Shown piece after piece: positions 22,970-34,309 of a stretch of 64,000 bases of DNA. A program made the translations under genes and the position numbers. Positions within the stretch are counted from its first letter, which is position 1. Each line of letters opens with the position of its first letter. The stretch comes from Chaetorhynchus papuensis (Eukaryota > Chordata > Aves > Passeriformes > Rhipiduridae), in assembly GCA_013396525.1 (NCBI GenBank), contig VWYX01000777.1:186001-250000 (forward strand), read 5' to 3'. Under the pieces are notes generated by a model, which worked only from the letters and a program-made list of their open reading frames with translations, had not been told where the DNA came from and searched no databases.

Positions 22970-24170
22970 ATAAAGTGCCTGTATACCAATGCATGCACTA
23001 CAGGAAACAAACAGGAGGAGCTGTAGATCTGTGTGCAATCACAGGGCTTTGACCTCATTAAGATTACAGAATCATGGTGAGATAGCTCACATGGAGGGAA
23101 TGCTGTCATGAAAGACTGCACACTGTTTAGGGAAGAATGACCAGGCAGGCTCAATGGTGGAGTTGCCCTCTACATGAGGCAACACTGGGAATGTTGGAGC
23201 TCTGTCTTGAACTGAATGATGAGCCTGTCGAGAGCTTATGGCTTAGGATAAAAGAGCAGACTAGTGAAGGTGAGACTGTTGTGGGTGTTTGCTGCAGGCT
23301 ACCTGATCGAGATGTGGATGAGGAAGTGGATGAGAATTTCTACAGGCAACTTGAAGCAGCCTCACAGCCACAGACCCTGTTTCTCATGGGGGATTTTAAC
23401 TGTCCTGACATCTGCTGGAGAAGCAACACAGCAAACCACAAACAGTCCAGGAGATTCCTGGAAAGTGTTGGTGACTTCCTGGCACAGATGGTGGGGGGTC
23501 CCACAAGGAATGGTGGGCTGCTCAACCTCATTATAACAAACAGGGAAGGCCTTGTTGGATATGCAAAGGATGAGGGCAGACTTGGCTGTAGTCACCACAA
23601 GATTATGGAGTTCAGTATCAGATGAGGAGGAAGCAGGGCAGCAAGTAAGATTGCAACCATGGACTTCAGGAGACCTAAGTTTAGCCTCCTCAGGGATCTT
23701 CTTGGAAGAATCCCATGTGAATGGGCCCTGCAAGAGGGATCAGAGAGAGCTGGTTGATATTGAAGGATCACTTTTCCCAGGGTCAAGAACAATGCATCCT
23801 AATAAGCAAGCAATCAGGTAAAGAGGGCAAGAGATCTGCATGGATGAACAAGGAACTCCTGTCATTGCTCTAGTGTAAGCAGGAATACACAGGAGGTGGA
23901 AGCAGGATCAGGGTCATGCCACTTGGAAAGAATATAGAGAGATTGTCAGAGTAAGTAGAAATGAGACAAGGAAGGCCAAAGCCCATGTGGAAATAAATCT
24001 GACCCATGATGTTAGGGACAACGAGAAGGGCTTCTTTGAATACATCAATAACAAAAGGAAAACTAAGGATAATGTGGGCCTATCACTAAATGGAGAGGAG
24101 ACCCTGGTAACAGAGGATGTAGAGTTGCTGAATACCTTCTTTGCCTCATCTATCTTGTCTCAGAAATTTT
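22970..24170 (+). pseudogene. CR1 ORF2 remnant: endonuclease domain and linker, no RT
   Basis: The APE-like endonuclease of CR1 nicks target DNA to prime reverse transcription. Readable motifs in order are CLYTNA (active-site Asn) near 22.98 kb, KITESWWDSS (catalytic Glu) near 23.06 kb, GVALYM, then a long open stretch ending at 23625 with LMGDFNCPDICWRSN (metal-binding Asp/Asn) near 23.39 kb and GCSHHKIMEF near 23.59 kb. In the last, the usual Ser-Asp-His is Ser-His-His, losing the catalytic Asp. A TGA at about 23.14 kb and a frameshift near 23.2 kb split the domain. After 23625 the linker (ATMDFRRPKF, WKEYRE, KRKTKDNVG) is readable in shifted frames until the FFAS motif at about 24.15 kb, where homology ends. 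The palm/finger RT domain is absent. Confidence 0.9.
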
Positions 24171-24171
24171 A

Positions 24172-25320
24172 ATGTTTATTTGTCATTATTTAAGCTTCAT
24201 GTGAAATTTCAGATTCCCTCTTTTGTAAAAGAATCAAAGACTTTGGAATGCACCTACACATCTGCTAAACTTTAGGACTTTGTCTCATATGACCGAATAT
24301 GCAACTTCACAAGTAATGTAACTTCAAATATGTTTTTCCATTATGCATGCTTTTCATATTGCAGCTGTAAAGGTTTTATGTCATTTGCTCTGTACTGGTA
24401 AAAAATTTTTGATTTCAGCATCAGTGCATATGGAATTTGCTATTCATATTTTGAGCCTTTTAGTAAACAGCATTTCAGACATGGTTTCCTCATGCTTACA
24501 ACATAATACAATGAACATAATATAAAGTTCCTTCCGTACTCTGTTTTGTTTTTCTTGTCACAACTTGAAAATATATTTTGAGTTTCCTTTCCAGTTTCTA
24601 AAGAGATCTGAATATGTAAAATAGATGGCAATGTCAAATCACATTTGACAATTACAAAAAATAAAAGTGCCACTCTTCTAGAGGACTTTAGAATGAAGTC
24701 TTCTAGCGCAAATACCTCTGCCTTGGAGTTCAACGCAGTAGGCACTTAAATGCATGTATACTTCCATACACACCCTCTAAAATGAGCTTGTTCTGCAGCA
24801 AGGCATGGTATCTGGATAGAAATATACAATGCCCAGAGTTTCTCAAAGGGCTCCATCTGTTTATCGTGCAACCCCATTTTCATAACTCCACATTTTCTGG
24901 GAAAGAATTAATTTTATTTACACCACAAAACATCCCTTTTCTGCTAGCAGTAGTACCAGCTTCCAGAGCTTTTCTGTTTCCAGGCATCATGCTCCATTGA
25001 TATTTCAGAACACATCTACATTACAAGGCAAATTCTAGCACAGCCAGGATGGCATAGCTCCTGCTAGAGATGCAGCATAGGCTGACAGGAGAACCTTTTC
25101 AGCTGTCATAGCAACACTACCTACCCTGCATAACATAACCTAAAATGGCAAAAGCACTTTTGTATCAGCATGGCTGTGACAGACACCAGGGGGATGTTAA
25201 TACACTGTGTTTGCTGAATGCCCTGATATAATGCACAATATCCTATTTTTCTGTGTGGTGGTGCTTTAACATCATCATTCAGAATATTCTTAATCAGTGC
25301 TGCAAAATATAGTCCTTATC
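24172..25320. other. Non-coding stretch after the CR1 truncation, nothing recognised
   Basis: Sequence directly after the CR1 break. I looked for reverse-transcriptase motifs (such as the FADD box) that would continue the element and saw none. A weak CTCF-like core (ACACCAGGGGGAT, 25184-25196) was noted but not called. No gene recognised. Confidence 0.55.
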
Positions 25321-25440
25321 AGAGAATCACAGAATGGTTGAGATTGAAAGGGGCTTCTGGAGGTTATTTGGTCACCTATGTCAGGTGTCAGCCTCAGTCA
25401 GAAAGGAACAGGTTCCTGTCTGGATCACAGGCCTGCAAGT
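25321..25440 (-). mobile_element. CR1 3'-end fragment, minus strand
   Basis: Starts with AGAATCACAGAATGGTTGAG, the reverse complement of the conserved CR1 3' terminus, and continues as degraded reverse-strand CR1 3' UTR/ORF2-end sequence (GAACAGGTTCC, GTCTGGATCAC). It is a short 5'-truncated copy. The right-hand (5') limit is approximate. Confidence 0.8.
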
Positions 25441-25919
25441 AGACCTTTGAAGCTCAGAGAATGAATAGTATTAAGATGGAAATGTCAACTAAAGCAATGA
25501 ACTAAACAGATTTTGTCCATGAATAAGATTCCCTGTACAGAAAGCAGATACAAAGAGATTCTCTTTACACACAGAGCTGGCTTTCAGGAGGGCAGGTTTG
25601 GTGCCATGAGAAAAGCGTAGGCTGCAGTCTGCCCTGCATATTCCTGCTACCAGAAAGAAAACAGGACAGGCTGGGATTTTGCACAGACTTGAGAGGTGGA
25701 AAAATTCCACATTGCTTCTGCAATCACAAGGATATGGTTTGCTCTCTGAGGCTTTCAGAAGGTTGCAAACAACTAGAAAACAAGATAAAAGTGCGTCAAG
25801 TCTCAGAGTGTGATGTCTAGAGAAATATGTGCAAACATCTTGGCAAAGAAACAAAGGTTTCAACTGTCCTATCCACGGTGTGTTGACTTGGTGGATATGG
25901 AATTATTGTCCATTTATAA
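25441..25919. other. Spacer between two CR1 fragments, unassigned
   Basis: A 124-codon minus-strand frame is open at 25489-25863, among the longest in the window outside CR1. It is rich in Cys, Leu and Ser and shows no family motif or splice context. It may be an unrecognised old repeat or chance. Confidence 0.35.
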
Positions 25920-26305
25920 CATTCAGTCTGGAGAAGAGAAGACTGAGGAGAGACCTCATTGCAGTCATCGTTTCAACATCCTCATGAGGGGAAGCAGAGG
26001 GACAGGAACTGATCTCTTCACCCTTGTGACCAGTGACTCTGGGAAATTGCACAAAGCTGGGTTAGGGGAGGTTTAGGAAAAGGATGGTTTGGGGAAAGGT
26101 TTTTCACCCTGAGAGGGGTTGGGCACTGGAACAGGGTCCCCAGGGAAGTGGACACAGCACCAAGCCTGACAGAGTTCAAGAAGCACTTGCACTGTGATCT
26201 CAGGCACAGGGTGTGACTCTCAGGGCTGTCCTATGCAGGGCCAGGAGTTGGACTTGAAGATTCCAGTGGTTCCCTTTCAACTCAGCATAATCTATGATTC
26301 TTTGA
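25920..26305 (+). mobile_element. CR1 3'-end fragment, plus strand
   Basis: Contains the diagnostic end of CR1 ORF2 and the 3' UTR: CTGGAGAAGAGAAGACTGAG near 25927, then GGGACAGGAACTG, the GGTTTTTCACCCTGAGAG stretch, GGGCACTGGAACAGGGTCCC, and the 3' terminus TCTATGATTCTTTGA at 26291-26305. It is 5'-truncated just inside the ORF2 C-terminus, as most CR1 copies are. It lies 1.75 kb downstream of the 3'-truncated CR1 in the same orientation, so it could in principle be the displaced tail of that copy, but the intervening sequence is not CR1-like. Confidence 0.92.
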
Positions 26306-26306
26306 T

Positions 26307-26826
26307 GCCCTTACAATTATGTAAATTGGGGCCAAATTTGCCTCAGCCGTATGTGTAAAAGTCTAAATAGGTGAGAGTATTGAAGGAAAAGTAATTCAAA
26401 CAATGCCAGACTCAGTTGGATAAATTTTTTGAACCTGTCACTAAGCCCCTTGTTAAATAAAATTGTTTTCACAGTTCTGAAATTAACACTGAAGCAGAAA
26501 GTTTTGCTGTAAAGTATTTAATTTCTAAAAATATAGAAATATTTTTCAACCACAGTATCTGGTGTGTTTCTTGCATTTACAAAGACATGTTTAATCACAG
26601 CCTTCACAAATATGTCTTGTTACTAGACCTGGGATTGTGTGATCCTGAAAATTTCTGAATGTATAAAAACTTGCTTATGGAGACTATTTTAAACTTTCTT
26701 TCATAAAAAGAGACTAATAAAGTTGTCTTTCTAGCAGTGGAGCAAGCTATTAACCATTCACAGAGAACCTTCAACTAGGGAGAATACTGTGAAGAAAAGG
26801 AGTTTAAAGACTATTACCCTGAAGAG
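26307..26826. other. Non-coding spacer, nothing recognised
   Basis: AT-rich sequence between the CR1 fragment and the poly(A) insertion. No gene or repeat recognised. Confidence 0.5.
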
Positions 26827-26828
26827 TT

Positions 26829-26906
26829 AAAGAAGGCCAGAGCCAATCAGGACAGAGTTAATTAAATGGTGCAGCTATCAAAAAAAAAAAAAAAAAAGAA
26901 AGAAGG
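26829..26906 (+). mobile_element. Possible short poly(A)-tailed retro-insertion with 8-bp duplication
   Basis: An 18-base A tract (26880-26897) follows an ATTAAA polyadenylation hexamer (26861-26866) by 13 bases. The octamer AAAGAAGG flanks the segment at 26829-26836 and 26899-26906, with TT immediately before the left copy (TTAAAG, resembling the TT/AAAA nick site of L1-type endonucleases). These are hallmarks of target-primed insertion of a polyadenylated RNA whose 5' end was truncated to about 43 bases. CR1 does not normally leave poly(A) tails, so the source is unclear. A purine-rich coincidence is possible because the right repeat sits in AAAG-rich sequence. Confidence 0.35.
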
Positions 26907-28653
26907 TAACAGTACTAACAAAATGCTGGTATGGACCTTAAATTATAAAGGTTAGGTAGACGTTTCTTATATTTGTGATACGTAGACAAAGTGCTGTTAG
27001 AGGGGTTAAAATGAATTATGTGTTCCTTTGGATATTTGAAGTGTTTGTTTGGTTTTTTGATTGCTTTACATATTAGTCTGCTCAGTAATGCCTATGCTAG
27101 CAACTGGTATTTTAAGACAACTAAAAGGTTCATTTTCAGAGAAGTAAAAGAGGCATTTAAAGTGTGGCTTCTGACCACTGTAGTTCTGAAGAGTGTGTCA
27201 GGCCTAAAGCAGGCAAACCAGAAGTAAAGAGAAGCCTGTTCATAAAGGTCATTTGTTCTCAGTCATTGCAGAAGTCAGTTCACTTAATTTTTTTATTGAT
27301 GGGAATTGCACACATAATACGGATTTATACTGTGTGCGCTGTGCTTTGTTTCGGATTGTAAAAGAAGATTGAACTGATCTTGCTAACAAGGGCACCAACA
27401 GTTCTAGGAAATTATCCAACGTCCTGAGGAGTATTTTGGCAGCAATCTTAATTGTTCCTGTGGTCTCAGCACTGTCATTGTATAGCTCTGTTTCAGCAGT
27501 TATTTCTTCTTTTCTTTTTTTTTTGCTCTGACACATTCGATGCTCTGTCAGTCAGAGTCCACATTGAGATCAGCCAGAAACTTGCTGTACCAGGAATCGT
27601 TTGATGTAGCCTTTATTGCATATTAGATGCTGAACAAGGGAGGGCTTTGCCAGAGTGAGATGTGAGATGCTGCTTTCTGAAACTTCTGTCTCTATTTTGT
27701 CTTCCAGTTGGATGCAACATCCAAGGCAATTTAGTTCTACTTTGTAATTTAAATTTGCCTCTTGTTTTTGGAGAAGAGTTAGTAGCATACGGTACTTTTG
27801 CATTGTAGAAGCATTCTTATTGATTTATGTTGCATTAAATTTTAAGGATTATTATTTTACAGAAAAAACACATAGCATTTTTCTCTGTTGTCCCTCTTTC
27901 TGTTGTATACGATTCAGGGATTAAATCTGCACAATATGTATTTTTGGTGTCTCCTCTGCTATGTAGGAAAGAAAACAGCACAGCACAGTAATAAAATACA
28001 ATATCTATTGCCTCCACCAAACCTCATGCATTTATTTCTTACTACATATTTTATAAATTGATTTTCTAGACTTAGAAGGACATGTTAAGTTTCTTCAGCT
28101 TTCAAGACCACAACGTTTCACCAAGCTGTCTTGTTCTCATATCTGGCAGGACACTAAACACCTCTGTAAGTAAGAATTTTAAAAGAAAAAGGAAAGGAAG
28201 GACAAACTGGAAGAGAAAGGCTACTTTTAAAATGTCATAGCTTATAAATAAGTATGGTAGCATTCATTCGCTCTTTTACATCATGGAGTAACTTTGATTC
28301 TTTCAAGAAAATGTATTCTCTATTTAAAAGGCAGTGAAGTAATCCTGTGTCAAATTCACATACAAAGGTAGAATCTTTAAACTCAGTGTGAGATTATTGC
28401 TGATGAAAATGCAAGTGGCCTATTTTATAGTTACATGATTTCTAGGACTTTTCTAGGACTTTTGAACTAACCCCAGTTTCCAGGATATGTGTTGAACTGT
28501 GCATATATATTTATATAGATCTCACAGTGCTTACAGTCATATTTTTGACAACTTAATCAAGTTACTTCTATGTAACTGCAGGGCTCCAGACTGAGGATGC
28601 TGCAGTCATGTCTATTGCAACATAGTTAACATTTATTCTGTTCTCTGGATCAG
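26907..28653. other. Non-coding stretch, nothing recognised
   Basis: No recognised gene or repeat. It contains a small tandem duplication of TTCTAGGACTT near 28.44-28.46 kb and a few 60-95 codon frames without motifs. Confidence 0.55.
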
Positions 28654-28823
28654 TGTGTGACAATGGTACATCCCAGCCTAGCATGGAGTCTGACTTCCCA
28701 GCAGAGAAAAGTCCTGGTAATCAGCTACAAAATGCTGATATATACACCGAGCCCAGCTCAGGGACTACTGAGCAAACCAACATATGCCCACAAGAGGCTG
28801 GTCTTGTTGTCTCATGCAATTAC
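28654..28823 (+). other. Possible 170-bp internal exon, unidentified
   Basis: A frame open throughout is bounded by a plausible acceptor (TTTATTCTGTTCTCTGGATCAG ending at 28653, pyrimidine-rich) and a good donor (TAC/GTAAGC at 28824). The predicted peptide is about 56 residues, rich in Ser, Thr, Pro, Glu and Gln, with a possible N-glycosylation site near the start (NGT), and Cys residues at its start, at the ICPQE segment and near the end. It looks like an extracellular stalk or a disordered tail. The frame stops shortly after the donor, as expected if splicing is needed. I cannot name the gene, and no neighbouring exon is recognised. Confidence rests only on splice signals and composition. 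Confidence 0.28.
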
Positions 28824-30014
28824 GTAAGCAAGGCAGTGTGATTTGGTATGGGTTGGAAAATCACAGCCAGCTGGTTTGACAGTGCCAGTATGTCTGACGA
28901 GAGTAGGGCTACCCATGCTAAGCCACCTTCTGTGCTCCAAGCCTGGCCAAGTCCCTCCCTCCCTGTCACATCTCCTCTCCAGTGATTCCCAGGGAATATG
29001 ACTGACACGCAGGCACTGAGGTCACCCGTGGGGGCTGCCTCTGAACACACGTGTATCCATTGCAGGCAATGTATAAAAGGGCAGAAACCAAATGATCAAA
29101 ATCGTGGTCAGTCTTTCTTTGAGATGCAATTGTGGTCAAAGCAAATTTCTCTGACTTTCTTTGCTCATTTTTCATCATTGGTGTCTAGATATTTAGGCAC
29201 CCATTGCTATGCAGTTACTGTATTACTTATAGATGTCCAATACAGATACTGTTGAGACTGGTGCCAAATAGAAAACCTTACCTAACAAATATATTGGTAC
29301 AAACATTCTAAAATTGCTCTCCAGAAGGGAAACCAAATGCTCTTGACGCAAAAAAAACAAGCCAAGGTAATTTGAATTCATGAGAAACAGTGGCTATTTA
29401 TGATGAATTTTTAACGAACAGCTACTCACCCAAAGATTAATTAAGAAAAAATGCTCTGAATAAGAAACAAATGTGTGAAAATGGCAATCTGTTCCTAGAC
29501 AAATCTAAGGCAGAAAGGAGCAAGTTAGTTAATTAAATCACTTGTTACAAATAATTCATTGAGCCTTTTTTTCTATTTTTTTTTGTAATAGTATATATTA
29601 ATATGCTTAAGGGTGTTTTATGTAATATGATTACTAATAATAACTCTTTGGTGGATCCCTCAATCCTATTTACAACAAGGGATAACTAGTGTTAGGTAGG
29701 CAGAAATTATTTTGTTTCCCTGTCTTGGATGGATTCACATTTATATAAAAAGATCCTAGGACAGTTCTCAGTTTGTGCTGACATGGGAATAGATATTGTC
29801 CCTAGAATATATATCCTTTCCCTCATGTTCTGAGAATGGACTTTATTTTTTGCACTAAAAAAGCAGCTTTATTATCTAGTGGGGACAGACATGAGATTGA
29901 AGTTTTCAGATCTCTCAGGCTGTGAAATTGGAGTTAAATGGAAAAATGGTTTTGCCTTTAATTGTGTACTTGTACTAAAACACTGGAAAGAATTCAAAAA
30001 CTTATAAAATTTAT

Positions 30015-30022
30015 NNNNNNNN
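30015..30022. other. Assembly gap (8 N)
   Basis: Eight undetermined bases in AT-rich sequence. Confidence 0.99.
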
Positions 30023-32691
30023 TTAATAATATTGTTTCTCTTCCTTCACACTTTTTTGAGTGAGGAAGAAGGGAAGGAAGACAGCAGAAGAGGAACTGTG
30101 AGGATTTGAATGATATAAAACTTACTAGGGTCATAAAATTAAGTTTCTGAAAACAGTAAGTTATTTAATTTCTTTATGGAAAAGAAACACAAGACATATT
30201 TTAGTTCAGACTTCTGAAAATGTAAATAAAAAGACCAGCCATGGCTTAATGTGCAAAGCAAATGCATGCTCAGTACGTTCTAGTCTGTTATTGCAAGATT
30301 TATCTGAAGTTAATATGTCCAGTAAGCAGATAAAAATTTGGTGTGGAAGGTTGGGAAAGGTTTCAGAAGGAGAAGGGAGTATGGAAAGGAAGCAACAAGA
30401 CATAATATTAACTAAAATATTGTTTCCATTTCTAGTTTTAAAATTCTCATATTTGAGGGCCTGTTCTGAGTTACCTGGCTCTTGAATAGAAACTGCTAAA
30501 ACACATGTTCTTCATGAAAACCATTTTGAATGGATATTTTTATCTCTTTTGATAGCTGCTGCAGGTCTTATGGAATATAGATGGACTTGAGCCAGATTTA
30601 ACTGTTTATTATTATTCTCTGAATTAAAAATTAAACTGTTCCCGTGAATATGTTTCATTCTTGAATGATCATAGCTGTATTTTTACTATGAAATACTGAT
30701 GTCAAATATGCTAAAATTATTTCAGAAGCTTTACTCTGTATTATGTGTGTTATGTTACAATGTTTTTTTATGGAAATACGTAGTCGTTCTCATAGGATTG
30801 TATTTTAATGAGAAGAGGCAATTTGGATGTAACATGTGGTAGTAGAATGTAAATTATCTGAATACTTAGCACAAACCATAATTTGTGGCTGCAAGCAAGT
30901 CTGGTAAAATTTTAGCAATGGAATGTAATGGGACTACACACTGCAAATGTAAGATGATAAAATACATAACTGGGGGCCAGGGAATTCCAGGCACCTATCA
31001 GTTCTGGATAGCTGCATTTGGGCTGGGATTACTTCTCTCGCCTAACCAATAAAAAAATTCTACAGTTCATATAACATATATTGGAAATTATGGAAATCCA
31101 GAGGTGCAACAAATGGGGCAGCTTAACTATTTTAGTAAATTACTAGCAATAAACGAGAAAGTCTTTGTATTTTTCTTTTTAGTCTTAGTGAGCGGTAGCA
31201 TTTTCTAGCAGGAGGATTGATATTTATTACAGATACATTTTTCTGAATGTTTCTTCTTGTATCTCATTACTGAATGTTTGGCAACCTCTCTGAGATAGCA
31301 GCTGAAAATCAAAAAATAGATCACTGCAATATATGAACTTGTGTCTGAGTGTTACTATTTTGCATGTTTCTTTCTTCCCTGTGGTTTGTGCTTAAATTCA
31401 GGTGCAGCCATTATTCAAATATGTCATGAAGTGGTAGGATTCAGTTTGTCCTCACAGCCTTTTCCAGAGAGATTTATGCTCACCCCTTGTGTGCTGAAAA
31501 TTGATCAAACCCTGCAGGTCTGCCCTCAGTAAGATTACTGGTATATAGCACAACATCCTCAGAAAGGTTGTGTTGGCATTCAGCAGCCTTGGAGAGCAAA
31601 TGAGTACATCAAACTTTCCCCAGGGATTTTGGTAGTGTTTGCTTGTTGGCCAGATTCAGATGTTTGATTGCTCTTGAAGCTCAACATTAATTGTTCAAAA
31701 ATAGCTTATATTGCACATGGAGGCCACAACTTATGTGGAGGTTAAATGATTTTCAAAGATCTTATAATAAGAGATGATCTTTTAACAACTATAAAACCCT
31801 TACACTTGTAAAATCTCTGGAAAGAGAGTAGCTAAGTTGTAGTATCTGAAATTACAAAGATGCAGAAGTCATGTAAAAAGTGTTTTACTAGGCTTTTTCA
31901 ATTACAGTATGATTATGGTATGCTGGAGTGCAGAGATCCGAGATGAATCACCTCTAGAGCTGAAGTCAGGGTCTTTGTGAGAAACATTTGGCCTTGCTGC
32001 TGCTCCTTTTTAGCTTTTGTGACAATGCAAAGGAGTTTGTCCAAATGCAGATAATAAAGAGGCGGAGAAAAAGACACATCTTCATATTTTCCCTATATTT
32101 CCCTTGAGAGAAAACATAGACATTTTACAAGTGGATTTATCAACTTGTGAAGAGTGTTTTTGCCTCTCTCCTGATACGTGCATTTCTGCAGTGACATTTT
32201 ATTCTGATGGTAGAAGCTAATGTAGTCAAAAACAGTACTAGGAAGTAAAAAATTATTCTAGTTCCTTTCCCGCTCTACTTCATAGTGGAGTACACAAGAG
32301 AATTCACCAATTTTTGAATTTCCTTACCAAAGCTCAAGTGTGCCAAAAACTTTTAAAGGTTTTGCTTTAAAAGTCATATAGTGATGCTGATGACCAGTAA
32401 AAATAACATGAACCTCCTTAAACTATTGTGTTTATTTTAGCTAACAAGTTAAGGAGATATTACTACAAAAAGACTGAAGAAGTGGTATTTTTCATTTTTC
32501 CCCCTAGAATTTACTTATCTCCTAAATTTTCTTTAAGATATTGAAAAGCAGACTGATAGCCAATTGATCCTGCAAAATAATTCTTTTACATAACTCTGAT
32601 ACAATATTCATCAGAGGGATATATATTATTTCTTTACAGAAGTAGATATTGCATATATTAGGGAGCTATATGACACAGACTAAAGTTTAAC

Positions 32692-32739
32692 TTCCTCAGC
32701 AATTCATTAAATTCCTCAGCAATTAAATTCCTCAGCATT
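32692..32739 (+). repeat. Three-copy short tandem repeat
   Basis: TTCCTCAGCAATT or a close variant begins at 32692, 32712 and 32728, with unequal spacers (20 and 16 bases). A small replication-slippage type expansion. Confidence 0.75.
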
Positions 32740-33438
32740 CAGAGTTTTCTGTTAAACAAAATGTATATTCAGAAAATGTATATTGAATATATTCTATTAT
32801 CTACTGTTATTTAAAAATTTTCCTGAATGATCTGAGTCCTTTCCCTAAAAATTTAACAGGAAGATTTGTCCTTGATTTATTAAAGATAGGTTCATCAAAT
32901 TCACAAAAATGAATGCGATTTTCCTATGCTTTTATAGAAGTCCTTAATTATGAATATAACAATTTAAGTCATGCATTTTTCTGATCAGTGTAGATAGAAT
33001 AACAAAAGTGTTTTTTCAAAAAAGCTGTAGTTCCAAGAGTGGAGCTCCCATGTTTTGATGTGACAGAACTAATGCTTTCCTTGCTCATTGCAGAAAGTGT
33101 CATGAACATCTGTTTCAAACACTTTTCTAATTTGATCATAATCTGTATAAAAGGGTTTTACTATTTCCTGTGAAGAGCCATTCCTGGGCTACCTAGATGT
33201 CTGCCTGCTTTCATGTGCTGTTTTTGTGAGTTTAGTTTTCTTTCATGAACACACAATAATATAAATTTCAATGGTATTTTTTTTGTACCTTTCTGTGGCA
33301 GTAGGAACTTTCTTCAATACAAGATATTAAAGTTCCCTTTGACTACTGCAGAGTATCTTTAATATAAACCCCAAAGTTCTTATTTGGCTGAACATCTTTA
33401 CAGATTTTATCTGCTATTGTTGGGGGATGACACAAATG

Positions 33439-33491
33439 GAATTTAAACTTATTTCTTCCTCTTTAAGTTCAAGTGTAAGTAAAGGACCTAC
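33439..33491 (+). repeat. Diverged direct repeat, copy 1
   Basis: Shares GAATTTAAA, ATTTCTTC, AAGTTCAAGTG, AAGTAA and CCTAC in the same order with 34310-34372. The longest common blocks are about 11 bases. It is probably an old local duplication or two copies of an unrecognised repeat. Confidence 0.45.
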
Positions 33492-33891
33492 ATGTTTGTA
33501 ACAAGCTCTATATGGCTATGCAACTGATTATGTTCAAGACTACTCACTCAAATATGTGCTCTAAGCTGTGCTGTGGTGTGAAACAAAATTCTCAGGAATC
33601 AGAAAATCAGAAAGATTGTTAATAAGAAAATTATTTTCATTGCTATTACTTAAAAGCAATTTTTTTGCTTTGAGATGCAGAAAGACAGATTTTTGTGTGT
33701 ATGCTTACAAGTACTTAAAATTTTACTGCCTAAAGTTAGAAATTAGACACAGTTAACAGCCTGAAAAGTAAATCAAATTTATGAGAGTAAATCAAATGTA
33801 TATGTTGCATACAAATTCTTCTAAAAGAGGGGGAGGGCAGAAGAAATATTTAATGAAATACAAAGCCCTTCAGTTCAGTATCTGAAAATTA

Positions 33892-33892
33892 N
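33892..33892. other. Single undetermined base
   Basis: One N within otherwise called sequence. Confidence 0.99.
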
Positions 33893-34309
33893 AATCTACT
33901 TTAAGGTCCATTTTTTCTTCGATAAAAATATCAGACCCCCTCTTTTTCTTTTTTTTCTAAGAGCCTTTTACAAAAATCTCAATTCAAAGTTTACATAAAA
34001 CCATACTGGACATTCAAAATGTATTTGAAGGAATTTGTCTCTGCAAAATCTATTTTTTTCTTGAGTGTTTTTACTTAATTTACTGAGATGCCATTTTGTT
34101 ATCGTACTTGTTAGTTTGTGTGTTTCTTCTGGTTTCTGTTATTCTTGATCACTATTTTGGGGAGAAAAAATATTCACCAAAAGAATGTTCTCTTACTAGA
34201 AATTCTAGTTGAAAATCATAAATTTGTACAGGAGGTGTTTATAACTGTATTTCAGATTTCTTAATATATTACAGTTGCACTTAATACATCAAAACTTAAT
34301 AGTTTTCCA

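Larger units (their letters stand above)
21275..24170 (+). mobile_element. CR1 LINE, 5' part retained, 3' part missing
   Basis: A degraded chicken-repeat-1 non-LTR retrotransposon in plus orientation. In order it has a GC-rich 5' UTR-like leader (about 21.3-21.76 kb), an ORF1 remnant with a GDSL/SGNH esterase segment (21.77-22.75 kb), and the endonuclease and linker portion of ORF2 (22.97-24.17 kb). The match stops at the point where CR1 ORF2 normally enters the reverse-transcriptase domain (FFAS motif near 24.15 kb). RT and 3' UTR are absent. Frameshifts and stops interrupt both ORFs, so it is inactive. LINEs are normally 5'-truncated because they are copied from the 3' end; this copy shows the opposite, implying a later deletion or recombination. 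The left boundary is approximate. Confidence 0.9.

Noticed and set aside
23340..23821. Several frames of 60-123 codons overlapping the endonuclease region
   Set aside because: Shadows of the CR1 ORF2 frame on other frames and the opposite strand.
25184..25196. CTCF-like core ACACCAGGGGGAT
   Set aside because: Three mismatches to the core consensus; too weak without binding data.
25489..25863. 124-codon minus-strand frame
   Set aside because: No recognised motif or exon boundary, and it sits between two CR1 fragments. Kept only as a note in the spacer entry.
26760..26865. Lys/Glu-rich 27-codon frame before the poly(A) tract as a possible pseudogene C-terminus
   Set aside because: An upstream stop limits it to 27 codons, which is expected by chance, and no parent protein is recognised.
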